This document shows, in pieces, positions 48,460-62,431 of a DNA stretch of 64,000 bases; the stretch's first letter is position 1; each line of letters opens with the position of its first letter. Source of the stretch: Henricia sp. BOLD:AAB3569. Its lineage: Eukaryota > Echinodermata > Asteroidea > Spinulosida > Echinasteridae. A program made the translations under genes and the position numbers. The DNA is taken from NCBI GenBank assembly GCA_037783545.1, contig JBBELK010001521.1:1-64000 (forward strand), in the 5' to 3' direction. Below the pieces are notes generated by a model, which saw only the letters and a program-made list of their open reading frames with translations, was not told where the DNA came from and searched no databases.

Positions 48460-49832
48460 GTGTGTCCCAAATGCCGGCAAATTTGGAAATCAAGGAATTT
48501 TCCAACCAACTTCAAATTGTGCATGCTCCAAACTGTATATATTCCGCACTTGTCATGCAAAATTTACAGATTTTCGCTGGGAAATGACGGAGAAATTTCA
48601 GAGTTTAGGGAAAACGGAGCTCGGCTGCGTGGTTATTCCCCTAACCGTGGCTGTTGGGACACCCTGCGCCGCGCTGGTGTACATTTGTACGGCCGTTGAC
48701 TCACCCCAGATTGTGACGGGAATTAGGTCAAAGTGTGTCCCAAATGCCGGCAAATTTGGAAATCAAGGAATTTTCCAACCAACTTCAAATTGTGCATGCT
48801 CCAAACTGTATATATTCCTCACTTGTCATGCAAAATTGACAGATTTTCGCTGGGAAATGACGGAGAAATTTCAGAGTTTAGGGAAAACGGAGCTCGGCTG
48901 CGTGGTTATTCCCCTAACCGTGGCTGTTGGGACACCCTGCGCATGCGCCGCGCTGGTGTACATTTGTACGGCCGTTGACTCACCCCAGATTGTGACGGGA
49001 ATTAGGTCAAAGTGTGTCCCAAATGCCGGCAAATTTGGAAATCAAGGAATTTTCCAACCAACTTCAAATTTTGCATGCTCCAAACTGTATATATTCCGCA
49101 CTTGTCATGCAAAATTTACAGATTTTCGCTGGGAAATGACGGAGAAATTTCAGAGTTTAGGGAAAACGGAGCTCGGCTGCGTGGTTATTCCCCTAACCGT
49201 GGCTGTTGGGACACCCCTGCGCCGCGCTGGTGTACATTTGTACGGCCGTTGACTCACCCCAGATTGTGACGGGAATTAGGTCAAAGTGTGTCCCAAATGC
49301 CGGCAAATTTGGAAATCAAGGAATTTTCCAACCAACTTCAAATTTTGCATGCTCCAAACTGTATATATTCCGCACTTGTCATGCAAAATTGACAGATTTT
49401 CGCTGGGAAATAACGGAGAAATTTCAGAGTTTAGGGAAAACGGAGCTCGGCTGCGTGGTTATTCCCCTAACCGTGGCTGTTGGGACACCCCTGCGCCGCG
49501 CTGGTGTACATTTCTACGGCCGTTGACTCACCCCAGATTGTGACGGGAATTAGGTCAAAGTGTGTCCCAAATGCCGGCAAATTTGGAAATCAAGGAATTT
49601 TCCAACCAACTTCAAATTTTGCATGCTCCAAACTGTATATATTGCGCACTTGTCATGCAAAATTGACAGATTTTCGCTGGGAAATGACGGAGAAATTTCA
49701 GAGTTTAGGGAAAACGGAGCTCGGCTGCGTGGTTATTCCCCTAACCGTGGCTGTTGAGACACCCTGCGCCGCGCTGGTGTACATTTGTACGGCCGTTGAC
49801 TCACCCCAGATTGTGACGGGAATTAGGTCAAA

Positions 49833-51481
49833 GTGTGTCCCAAATGCCGGCAAATTTGGAAATCAAGGAATTTTCCAACCAACTTCAAATTTTGCATGCT
49901 CCAAACTGTATATATTCCGCACTTGTCATGCAAAATTGACAGATTTTCGCTGGGAAATGACGGAGAAATTTCAGAGTTTAGGGAAAACGGAGCTCGGCTG
50001 CGTGGTTATTCCCCTAACCGTGGCTGTTGGGACACCCTGCGCATGCGCCGCGCTGGTGTACATTTGTACGGCCGTTGACTCACCCCAGATTGTGACGGGA
50101 ATTAGGTCAAAGTGTGTCCCAAATGCCGGCAAATATGGAAATCAAGGAATTTTCCAACCAACTTCAAATTTTGCATGCTCCAAACTGTATATATTCCGCA
50201 CTTGTCATGCAAAATTGACAGATTTTCGCTGGGAAATGACGGAGAAATTTCAGAGTTTAGGGAAAACGGAGCTCGGCTGCGTGGTTATTCCCCTAACCGT
50301 GGCTGTTGGGACACCCTGCGCCGCGCTGGTGTACATTTGTACGGCCGTTGACTCATCCCAGATTGTGACAGGAATTAGGTCAAAGTGTGTCCCAAATGCC
50401 GGCAAATTTGGAAATTAAGGAATTTTCCAACCAACTTCAAATTTTGCATGCTCCAAACTGTTTATATTCCGCACTTGTCATGCAAAATTTACAGATTTTC
50501 GCTGGGAAATGACGGAGAAATTTCAGAGTTTAGGGAAAACGGAGCTCGGCTGCGTGGTTATTCCCCTAACCGTGGCTGTTGGGACACCCTGCGCCGCGCT
50601 GGTGTACATTTGTACGGCCGTTGACTCACCCCAGATTGTGACGGGAATTAGGTCAAAGTGTGTCCCAAATGCCGGCAAATTTGGAAATCAAGGAATTTTC
50701 CAACCAACTTCAAATTTTGCATGCTCCAAACTGTATATATTCCGCACTTGTCATGCAAAATTGACAGATTTTCGCTGGGAAATGACGGAGAAATTTCAGA
50801 GTTTAGGGAAAACGGAGCTCGGCTGCGTGGTTATTCCCCTAACCGTGGCTGTTGGGACACCCTGCGCCGCGCTGGTGTACATTTGTACGGCCGTTGACTC
50901 ACCCCAGATTGTGACGGGAATTAGGTCAAAGTGTGTCCCAAATGCCGGCAAATTTGGAAATCAAGGAATTTTCCAACCAACTTCAAATTTTGCATGCTCC
51001 AAACTGTATATATTCCGCACTTGTCATGCAAAATTGACAGATTTTCGCTGGGAAATGACGGAGAAATTTCAGAGTTTAGGGAAAACGGAGCTCGGCTGCG
51101 TGGTTATTCCCCTAACCGTGGCTGTTGGGACACCCTGCGCCGCGCTGGTGTACATTTGTACGGCCGTTGACTCACCCCAGATTGTGACGGGAATTAGGTC
51201 AAAGTGTGTCCCAAATGCCGGCAAATTTGGAAATCAAGGAATTTTCCAACCAACTTCAAATTTTGCATGCTCCAAACTGTATATATTCCTCACTTGTCAT
51301 GCAAAATTTACAGATTTTCGCTGGGAAATGACGGAGAAATTTCAGAGTTTAGGGAAAACGGAGCTCGGCTGCGTGGTTATTCCCCGAACCGTGGCTGTTG
51401 GGACACCTGCGCATGCGCCGCGCTGGTGTACATTTGTACGGCCGTTGACTCACCCCAGATTGTGACGGGAATTAGGTCAAA
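49833..51481 (+). repeat. Indel-bearing block, copy 1
   Basis: Markers AAATATGGAAATC (50132), GACTCATCCC with GTGACAGG (50351), CTGTTTATATT (50458), then TATTCCTCAC with TTTACAG and CCGAACCGTGG (51285-51390). They recur in the same order at 52579-54773. GGAAATTAAGG near 50412 creates a stop found only here. Confidence 0.75.
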
Positions 51482-52578
51482 GTGTGTCCCAAATGCCGGC
51501 AAATTTGGAAATCAAGGAATTTTCCAACCAACTTCAAATTTTGCATGCTCCAAACTGTATATATTCCGCACTTGTCATGCAAAATTGACAGATTTTCGCT
51601 GGGAAATGACGGAGAAATTTCAGAGTTTAGGGAAAACGGAGCTCGGCTGCGTGGTTATTCCCCTAACCGTGGCTGTTGGGACACCCTGCGCCGCGCTGGT
51701 GTACATTTCTACGGCCGTTGACTCACCCCAGATTGTGACGGGAATTAGGTCAAAGTGTGTCCCAAATGCCGGCAAATTTGGAAATCAAGGAATTTTCCAA
51801 CCAACTTCAAATTTTGCATGCTCCAAACTGTATATATTGCGCACTTGTCATGCAAAATTGACAGATTTTCGCTGGGAAATGACGGAGAAATTTCAGAGTT
51901 TAGGGAAAACGGAGCTCGGCTGCGTGGTTATTCCCCTAACCGTGGCTGTTGGGACACCCTGCGCCGCGCTGGTGTACATTTGTACGGCCGTTGACTCACC
52001 CCAGATTGTGACGGGAATTAGGTCAAAGTGTGTCCCAAATGCCGGCAAATTTGGAAATGAAGGAATTTTCCAACCAACTTCAAATTTTGCATGCTCCAAA
52101 CTGTATATATTCCGCACTTGTCATGCAAAATTTACAGATTTTCGCTGGGAAATGACGGAGAAATTTCAGAGTTTAGGGAAAACGGAGCTCGGCTGCGTGG
52201 TTATTCCCCTAACCGTGGCTGTTGGGACACCCTGCGCATGCGCCGCGCTGGTGTACATTTGTACGGCCGTTGACTCACCCCAGATTGTGACGGGAATTAG
52301 GTCAAAGTGTGTCCCAAATGCCGGCAAATTTGGAAATCAAGGAATTTTCCAACCAACTTCAAATTTTGCATGCTCCAAACTGTATATATTCCGCACTTGT
52401 CATGCAAAATTGACAGATTTTCGCTGGGAAATGACGGAGAAATTTCAGAGTTTAGGGAAAACGGAGCTCGCTGCGTGGTTATTCCCCTAACCGTGGCTGT
52501 TGAGACACCCTGCGCCGCGCTGGTGTACATTTGTACGGCCGTTGACTCACCCCAGATTGTGACGGGAATTAGGTCAAA

Positions 52579-54773
52579 GTGTGTCCCAAATGCCGGCAAA
52601 TTTGGAAATCAAGGAATTTTCCAACCAACTTCAAATTTTGCATGCTCCAAACTGTATATATTCCGCACTTGTCATGCAAAATTGACAGATTTTCGCTGGG
52701 AAATGACGGAGAAATTTCAGAGTTTAGGGAAAACGGAGCTCGGCTGCGTGGTTATTCCCCTAACCGTGGCTGTTGGGACACCCTGCGCATGCGCCGCGCT
52801 GGTGTACATTTGTACTGCCGTTGACTCACCCCAGATTGTGACGGGAATTAGGTCAAAGTGTGTCCCAAATGCCGGCAAATATGGAAATCAAGGAATTTTC
52901 CAACCAACTTCAAATTTTGCATGCTCCAAACTGTATATATTCCGCACTTGTCATGCAAAATTGACAGATTTTCGCTGGGAAATGACGGAGAAATTTCAGA
53001 GTTTAGGGAAAACGGAGCTCGGCTGCGTGGTTATTCCCCTAACCGTGGCTGTTGGGACACCCTGCGCCGCGCTGGTGTACATTTGTACGGCCGTTGACTC
53101 ATCCCAGATTGTGACAGGAATTAGGTCAAAGTGTGTCCCAAATGCCGGCAAATTTGGAAATCAAGGAATTTTCCAACCAACTTCAAATTTTGCATGCTCC
53201 AAACTGTTTATATTCCGCACTTGTCATGCAAAATTTACAGATTTTCGCTGGGAAATGACGGAGAAATTTCAGAGTTTAGGGAAAACGGAGCTCGGCTGCG
53301 TGGTTATTCCCCTAACCGTGGCTGTTGGGACACCCTGCGCCGCGCTGGTGTACATTTGTACGGCCGTTGACTCACCCCAGATTGTGACGGGAATTAGGTC
53401 AAAGTGTGTCCCAAATGCCGGCAAATTTGGAAATCAAGGAATTTTCCAACCAACTTCAAATTTTGCATGCTCCAAACTGTATATATTCCGCACTTGTCAT
53501 GCAAAATTGACAGATTTTCGCTGGGAAATGACGGAGAAATTTCAGAGTTTAGGGAAAACGGAGCTCGGCTGCGTGGTTATTCCCCTAACCGTGGCTGTTG
53601 GGACACCCTGCGCCGCGCTGGTGTACATTTGTACGGCCGTTGACTCACCCCAGATTGTGACGGGAATTAGGTCAAAGTGTGTCCCAAATGCCGGCAAATT
53701 TGGAAATCAAGGAATTTTCCAACCAACTTCAAATTTTGCATGCTCCAAACTGTATATATTCCGCACTTGTCATGCAAAATTGACAGATTTTCGCTGGGAA
53801 ATGACGGAGAAATTTCAGAGTTTAGGGAAAACGGAGCTCGGCTGCGTGGTTATTCCCCTAACCGTGGCTGTTGGGACACCCTGCGCCGCGCTGGTGTACA
53901 TTTGTACGGCCGTTGACTCATCCCAGATTGTGACAGGAATTAGGTCAAAGTGTGTCCCAAATGCCGGCAAATTTGGAAATCAAGGGAATTTTCCAACCAA
54001 CTTCAAATTTTGCATGCTCCAAACTGTATATATTCCGCACTTGTCATGCAAAATTGACAGATTTTCGCTGGGAAATGACGGAGAAATTTCAGAGTTTAGG
54101 GAAAACGGAGCTCGGCTGCGTGGTTATTCCCCTAACCGTGGCTGTTGGGACACCCTGCGCCGCGCTGGTGTACATTTGTACGGCCGTTGACTCACCCCAG
54201 ATTGTGACGGGAATTAGGTCAAAGTGTGTCCCAAATGCCGGCAAATTTGGAAATCAAGGAATTTTCCAACCAACTTCAAATTTTGCATGCTCCAAACTGT
54301 ATATATTCCGCACTTGTCATGCAAAATTGACAGATTTTCGCTGGGAAATGACGGAGAAATTTTAGAGTTTAGGAAAACGGAGCTCGGCTGCGTGGTTATT
54401 CCCCTAACCGTGGCTGTTGGGACACCCTGCGCCGCGCTGGTGTACATTTGTACGGCCGTTGACTCACCCCAGATTGTGACGGGAATTAGGTCAAAGTGTG
54501 TCCCAAATGCCGGCAAATTTGGAAATCAAGGAATTTTCCAACCAACTTCAAATTTTGCATGCTCCAAACTGTATATATTCCTCACTTGTCATGCAAAATT
54601 TACAGATTTTCGCTGGGAAATGACGGAGAAATTTCAGAGTTTAGGGAAAACGGAGCTCGGCTGCGTGGTTATTCCCGAACCGTGGCTGTTGGGACACCCT
54701 GCGCATGCGCCGCGCTGGTGTACATTTGTACGGCCGTTGACTCACCCCAGATTGTGACGGGAATTAGGTCAAA
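52579..54773 (+). repeat. Indel-bearing block, copy 2, two monomers longer
   Basis: Same marker order as 49833-51481 with an offset of 2746 for the first five monomers and 3292 after two additional monomers (about 53.95-54.50 kb). Single-base changes in length occur at AAGGGAATT (53984), TTTAGGAAAACGG (54368) and ATTCCCGAACC (54671). Confidence 0.72.
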
Positions 54774-55317
54774 GTGTGTCCCAAATGCCGGCAAATTTGG
54801 AAATCAAGGAATTTTCCAACCAACTTCAAATTTTGCATGCTCCAAACTGTATATATTCCGCACTTGTCATGCAAAATTGACAGATTTTCGCTGGGAAATG
54901 ACGGAGAAATTTCAGAGTTTAGGGAAAACGGAGCTCGGCTGCGTGGTTATTCCCTAACCGTGGCTGTTGGGACACCCTGCGCCGCCTGGTGTACATTTCT
55001 ACGGCCGTTGACTCACCCCAGATTGTGACGGGAATTAGGTCAAAGTGTGTCCCAAATGCCGGCAAATTTGGAAATCAAGGAATTTTCCAACCAACTTCAA
55101 ATTTTGCATGCTTCAAACTGTATATATTCCGCACTTGTCATGCAAAATTGACAGATTTTCGCTGGGAAATGACGGAGAAATTTCAGAGTTTAGGGAAAAC
55201 GGAGCTCGGCTGCGTGGTTATTCCCCTAACCGTGGCTGTTGGGACACCCTGCGCCGCGCTGGTGTACATTTCTACGGCCGTTGACTCACCCCAGATTGTG
55301 ACGGGAATTAGGTCAAA

Positions 55318-56967
55318 GTGTGTCCCAAATGCCGGCAAATTTGGAAATCAAGGAATTTTCCAACCAACTTCAAATTTTGCATGCTCCAAACTGTATATAT
55401 TGCGCACTTGTCATGCAAAATTGACAGATTTTCGCTGGGAAATGACGGAGAAATTTCAGAGTTTAGGGAAAACGGAGCTCGGCTGCGTGGTTATTCCCCT
55501 AACCGTGGCTGTTGGGACACCCTGCGCCGCGCTGGTGTACATTTGTACGGCCGTTGACTCACCCCAGATTGTGACGGGAATTAGGTCAAAGTGTGTCCCA
55601 AATGCCGGCAAATTTGGAAATCAAGGAATTTTCCAACCAACTTCAAATTTTGCATGCTCCAAACTGTATATATTCCGCACTTGTCATGCAAAATTGACAG
55701 ATTTTCGCTGGGAAATGACGGAGAAATTTCAGAGTTTAGGGAAAACGGAGCTCGGCTGCGTGGTTATTCCCCTAACCGTGGCTGTTGGGACACCCTGCGC
55801 ATGCGCCGCGCTGGTGTACATTTGTACGGCCGTTGACTCACCCCAGATTGTGACGGGAATTAGGTCAAAGTGTGTCCCAAATGCCGGCAAATTTGGAAAT
55901 CAAGGAATTTTCCAACCAACTTCAAATTTTGCATGCTCCAAACTGTATATATTCCGCACTTGTCATGCAAAATTGACAGATTTTCGCTGGGAAATGACGG
56001 AGAAATTTCAGAGTTTAGGGAAAACGGAGCTCGGCTGCGTGGTTATTCCCCTAACCGTGGCTGTTGGGACACCCTGCGCCGCGCTGGTGTACATTTCTAC
56101 GGCCGTTGACTCACCCCAGATTGTGACGGGAATTAGGTCAAAGTGTGTCCCAAATGCCGGCAAATTTGGAAATCAAGGAATTTTCCAACCAACTTCAAAT
56201 TTTGCATGCTCCAAACTGTATATATTGCGCACTTGTCATGCAAAATTGACAGATTTTCGCTGGGAAATGACGGAGAAATTTCAGAGTTTAGGGAAAACGG
56301 AGCTCGGCTGCGTGGTTATTCCCCTAACCGTGGCTGTTGGGACACCCTGCGCCGCGCTGGTGTACATTTGTACGGCCGTTGACTCACCCCAGATTGTGAC
56401 GGGAATTAGGTCAAAGTGTGTCCCAAATGCCGGCAAATTTGGAAATCAAGGAATTTTCCAACCAACTTCAAATTTTGCATGCTCCAAACTGTATATATTC
56501 CGCACTTGTCATGCAAAATTGACAGATTTTCGCTGGGAAATGACGGAGAAATTTCAGAGTTTAGGGAAAACGGAGCTCGGCTGCGTGGTTATTCCCCTAA
56601 CCGTGGCTGTTGGGACACCCTGCGCATGCGCCGCGCTGGTGTACATTTGTACGGCCGTTGACTCACCCCAGATTGTGACGGGAATTAGGTCAAAGTGTGT
56701 CCCAAATGCCGGCAAATTTGGAAATCAAGGAATTTTCCAACCAACTTCAAATTTTGCATGCTCCAAACTGTATATATTCCGCACTTGTCATGCAAAATTG
56801 ACAGATTTTCGCTGGGAAATGACGGAGAAATTTCAGAGTTTAGGGAAAACGGAGCTCGGCTGCGTGGTTATTCCCCTAACCGTGGCTGTTGGGACACCCT
56901 GCGCCGCGCTGGTGTACATTTGTACGGCCGTTGACTCATCCCAGATTGTGACAGGAATTAGGTCAAA
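55318..56967 (+). repeat. Trimer repeat, 825 bp, about two copies
   Basis: Monomers at 55318, 55591 and 55870 (TATATTGCGCAC, then the 279 bp type, then ATTTCTACGG) are followed by the same series from 56143. Only the last monomer differs (ATTTGTACGG with GACTCATCCC). The period equals that of the 25.8 kb trimer but the variants differ, so the two arose independently. Confidence 0.7.
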
Positions 56968-58879
56968 GTGTGTCCCAAATGCCGGCAAATTTGGAAATCA
57001 AGGAATTTTCCAACCAACTTCAAATTTTGCATGCTCCAAACTGTATATATTCCGCACTTGTCATGCAAAATTTACAGATTTTCGCTGGGAAATGACGGAG
57101 AAATTTCAGAGTTTAGGGAAAACGGAGCTCGGCTGCGTGGTTATTCCCCTAACCGTGGCTGTTGGGACACCCTGCGCCGCGCTGGTGTACATTTGTACGG
57201 CCGTTGACTCACCCCAGATTGTGACGGGAATTAGGTCAAAGTGTGTCCCAAATGCCGGCAAATTTGGAAATCAAGGAATTTTCCAACCAACTTCAAATTT
57301 TGCATGCTCCAAACTGTATATATTCCGCACTTGTCATGCAAAATTGACAGATTTTCGCTGGGAAATGACGGAGAAATTTCAGAGTTTAGGGAAAACGGAG
57401 CTCGGCTGCGTGGTTATTCCCCTAACCGTGGCTGTTGGGACACGCCGCGCTGGTGTACATTTGTACGGCCGTTGACTCACCCCAGATTGTGACGGGAATT
57501 AGGTCAAAGTGTGTCCCAAATGCCGGCAAATTTGGAAATCAAGGAATTTTCCAACCAACTTCAAATTTTGCATGCTCCAAACTGTATATATTCCGCACTT
57601 GTCATGCAAAATTGACAGATTTTCGCTGGGAAATGACGGAGAAATTTCAGAGTTTAGGGAAAACGGAGCTCGGCTGCGTGGTTATTCCCCTAACCGTGGC
57701 TGTTGGGACACCCTGCGCCGCGCTGGTGTACATTTCTACGGCCGTTGACTCACCCCAGATTGTGACGGGAATTAGGTCAAAGTGTGTCCCAAATGCCGGC
57801 AAATTTGGAAATCAAGGAATTTTCCAACCAACTTCAAATTTTGCATGCTCCAAACTGTATATATTCCGCACTTGTCATGCAAAATTGACAGATTTTCGCT
57901 GGGAAATGACGGAGAAATTTCAGAGTTTAGGGAAAACGGAGCTCGGCTGCGTGGTTATTCCCCTAACCGTGGCTGTTGGGACACCCTGCGCCGCGCTGGT
58001 GTACATTTCTACGGCCGTTGACTCACCCCAGATTGTGACGGGAATTAGGTCAAAGTGTGTCCCAAATGCCGGCAAATTTGGAAATCAAGGAATTTTCCAA
58101 CCAACTTCAAATTTTGCATGCTCCAAACTGTATATATTGCGCACTTGTCATGCAAAATTGACAGATTTTCGCTGGGAAATGACGGAGAAATTTCAGAGTT
58201 TAGGGAAAACGGAGCTCGGCTGCGTGGTTATTCCCCTAACCGTGGCTGTTGGGACACCCTGCGCCGCGCTGGTGTACATTTGTACGGCCGTTGACTCACC
58301 CCAGATTGTGACGGGAATTAGGTCAAAGTGTGTCCCAAATGCCGGCAAATTTGGAAATCAAGGAATTTTCCAACCAACTTCAAATTTTGCATGCTCCAAA
58401 CTGTATATATTCCGCACTTGTCATGCAAAATTGACAGATTTTCGCTGGGAAATGACGGAGAAATTTCAGAGTTTAGGGAAACCGGAGCTCGGCTGCGTGG
58501 TTATTCCCCTAACCGTGGCTGTTGGGACACCCTGCGCATGCGCCGCGCTGGTGTACATTTGTACGGCCGTTGACTCACCCCAGATTGTGACGGGAATTAG
58601 GTCAAAGTGTGTCCCAAATGCCGGCAAATTTGGAAATCAAGGAATTTTCCAACCAACTTCAAATTTTGCATGCTTCAAACTGTATATATTCCGCACTTGT
58701 CATGCAAAATTGACAGATTTTCGCTGGGAAATGACGGAGAAATTTCAGAGTTTAGGGAAAACGGAGCTCGGCTGCGTGGTTATTCCCCTAACCGTGGCTG
58801 TTGGGACACCCTGCGCCGCGCTGGTGTACATTTCTACGGCCGTTGACTCACCCCAGATTGTGACGGGAATTAGGTCAAA

Positions 58880-61800
58880 GTGTGTCCCAAATGCCGGCAA
58901 ATTTGGAAATCAAGGAATTTTCCAACCAACTTCAAATTTTGCATGCTCCAAACTGTATATATTGCGCACTTGTCATGCAAAATTGACAGATTTTCGCTGG
59001 GAAATGACGGAGAAATTTCAGAGTTTAGGGAAAACGGAGCTCGGCTGCGTGGTTATTCCCCTAACCGTGGCTGTTGGGACACCCTGCGCCGCGCTGGTGT
59101 ACATTTGTACGGCCGTTGACTCACCCCAGATTGTGACGGGAATTAGGTCAAAGTGTGTCCCAAATGCCGGCAAATTTGGAAATCAAGGAATTTTCCAACC
59201 AACTTCAAATTTTGCATGCTTCAAACTGTATATATTCCGCACTTGTCATGCAAAATTGACAGATTTTCGCTCGGAAATGACGGAGAAATTTCAGAGTTTA
59301 GGGAAAACGGAGCTGGGCTGCGTGGTTATTCCCCTAACCGTGGCTGTTGGGACACCCTGCGCCGCGCTGGTGTACATTTCTACGGCCGTTGACTCACCCC
59401 AGATTGTGACGGGAATTAGGTCAAAGTGTGTCCCAAATGCCGGCAAATTTGGAAATCAAGGAATTTTCCAACCAACTTCAAATTTTGCATGCTCCAAACT
59501 GTATATATTGCGCACTTGTCATGCAAAATTGACAGATTTTCGCTGGGAAATGACGGAGAAATTTCAGAGTTTAGGGAAAACGGAGCTCGGCTGCGTGGTT
59601 ATTCCCCTAACCGTGGCTGTTGGGACACCCTGCGCCGCGCTGGTGTACATTTGTACGGCCGTTGACTCACCCCAGATTGTGACGGGAATTAGGTCAAAGT
59701 GTGTCCCAAATGCCGGCAAATTTGGAAATCAAGGAATTTTCCAACCAACTTCAAATTTTGCATGCTTCAAACTGTATATATTCCGCACTTGTCATGCAAA
59801 ATTGACAGATTTTCGCTGGGAAATGACGGAGAAATTTCAGAGTTTAGGGAAAACGGAGCTCGGCTGCGTGGTTATTCCCCTAACCGTGGCTGTTGGGACA
59901 CCCTGCGCCGCGCTGGTGTACATTTCTACGGCCGTTGACTCACCCCAGATTGTGACGGGAATTAGGTCAAAGTGTGTCCCAAATGCCGGCAAATTTGGAA
60001 ATCAAGGAATTTTCCAACCAACTTCAAATTTTGCATGCTCCAAACTGTATATATTGCGCACTTGTCATGCAAAATTGACAGATTTTCGCTGGGAAATGAC
60101 GGAGAAATTTCAGAGTTTAGGGAAAACGGAGCTCGGCTGCGTGGTTATTCCCCTAACCGTGGCTGTTGGGACACCCTGCGCCGCGCTGGTGTACATTTCT
60201 ACGGCCGTTGACTCACCCCAGATTGTGACGGGAATTAGGTCAAAGTGTGTCCCAAATGCCGGCAAATTTGGAAATCAAGGAATTTTCCAACCAACTTCAA
60301 ATTTTGCATGCTCCAAACTGTATATATTGCGCACTTGTCATGCAAAATTGACAGATTTTCGCTGGGAAATGACGGAGAAATTTCAGAGTTTAGGGAAAAC
60401 GGAGCTCGGCTGCGTTGTTATTCCCCTAACCGTGGCTGTTGGGACACCCTGCGCCGCGCTGGTGTACATTTGTACGGCCGTTGACTCACCCCAGATTGTG
60501 ACGGGAATTAGGTCAAAGTGTGTCCCAAATGCCGGCAAATTTGGAAATCAAGGAATTTTCCAACCAACTTCAAATTTTGCATGCTCCAAACTGTATATAT
60601 TCCGCACTTGTCATGCAAAATTGACAGATTTTCGCTGGGAAATGACGGAGAAATTTCAGAGTTTAGGGAAAACGGAGCTCGGCTGCGTGGTTATTCCTCT
60701 AACCGTGGCTGTTGGGACACCCTGCGCATGCGCCGCGCTGGTGTACATTTGTACGGCCGTTGACTCACCCCAGATTGTGACGGGAATTAGGTCAAAGTGT
60801 GTCCCAAATGCCGGCAAATTTGGAAATCAAGGAATTTTCCAACCAACTTCAAATTTTGCATGCTCCAAACTGTATATATTCCGCACTTGTCATGCAAAAT
60901 TGACAGATTTTCGCTGGGAAATGACGGAGAAATTTCAGAGTTTAGGGAAAACGGAGCTCGGCTGCGTGGTTATTCCCCTAACCGTGGCTGTTGGGACACC
61001 CTGCGCCGCGCTGGTGTACATTTGTACGGCCGTTGACTCATCCCAGATTGTGACAGGAATTAGGTCAAAGTGTGTCCCAAATGCCGGCAAATTTGGAAAT
61101 CAAGGAATTTTCCAACCAACTTCAAATTTTGCATGCTCCAAACTGTATATATTCCGCACTTGTCATGCAAAATTTACAGATTTTCGCTGGGAAATGACGG
61201 AGAAATTTCAGAGTTTAGGGAAAACGGAGCTCGGCTGCGTGGTTATTCCCCTAACCGTGGCTGTTGGGACACCCTGCGCCGCGCTGGTGTACATTTGTAC
61301 GGCCGTTGACTCACCCCAGATTGTGACGGGAATTAGGTCAAAGTGTGTGTCCCAAATGCCGGCAAATTTGGAAATCAAGGAATTTTCCAACCAACTTCAA
61401 ATTTTGCATGCTCCAAACTGTATATATTCCGCACTTGTCATGCAAAATTGACAGATTTTCGCTGGGAAATGACGGAGAAATTTCAGAGTTTAGGGAAAAC
61501 GGAGCTCGGCTGCGTGGTTATTCCCCTAACCGTGGCTGTTGGGACACGCCGCGCTGGTGTACATTTGTACGGCCGTTGACTCACCCCAGATTGTGACGGG
61601 AATTAGGTCAAAGTGTGTCCCAAATGCCGGCAAATTTGGAAATCAAGGAATTTTCCAACCAACTTCAAATTTTGCATGCTCCAAACTGAATATATTCCGC
61701 ACTTGTCATGCAAAATTGACAGATTTTCGCTGGGAAATGACGGAGAAATTTCAGAGTTTAGGGAAAACGGAGCTCGGCTGCGTGGTTATTCCCCTAACCG

Positions 61801-62431
61801 TGGCTGTTGGGACACCCTGCGCCGCGCTGGTGTACATTTGTACGGCCGTTGACTCACCCCAGATTGTGACGGGAATTAGGTCAAAGTGTGTCCCAAATGC
61901 CGGCAAATTTGGAAATCAAGGAATTTTCCAACCAACTTCAAATTTTGCATGCTCCAAACTGTATATATTCCGCACTTGTCATGCAAAATTGACAGATTTT
62001 CGCTGGGAATTGACGGAGAAATTTCAGAGTTTAGGGAAAACGGAGCTCGGCTGCGTGGTTATTCCCCTAACCGTGGCTGTTGGGACACCCTGCGCCGCGC
62101 TGGTGTACATTTCTACGGCCGTTGACTCACCCCAGATTGTGACGGGAATTAGGTCAAAGTGTGTCCCAAATGCCGGCAAATTTGGAAATCAAGGAATTTT
62201 CCAACCAACTTCAAATTTTGCATGCTCCAAACTGTATGTATTCCGCACTTGTCATGCAAAATTGACAGATTTTCGCTGGGAAATGACGGAGAAATTTCAG
62301 AGTTTAGGGAAAACGGAGCTCGGCTGCGTGGTTATTCCCCTAACCGTGGCTGTTGGGACACCCTGCGCCGCGCTGGTGTACATTTCTACGGCCGTTGACT
62401 CACCCCAGATTGTGACGGGAATTAGGTCAAA
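58880..62431 (+). repeat. Long-range duplicate of 19.2-22.7 kb
   Basis: Rare markers sit at a constant offset of 39682 from the upstream block: GAGCTGGGCTGCG (19630 and 59312), GCGTTGTTATTCC (20730 and 60412), GACTCATCCC with GTGACAGG, AATTTACAG, the GGGACACGCCGCGC deletion, GGGAATTGACGG and TGTATGTATTCC. The offset becomes 39684 after a GT insertion near 61347. Only a handful of differences were noticed, for example CGCTCGGAAATG (59270), ATTCCTCTAACC (60695) and CTGAATATATT (61687). Confidence 0.85.
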
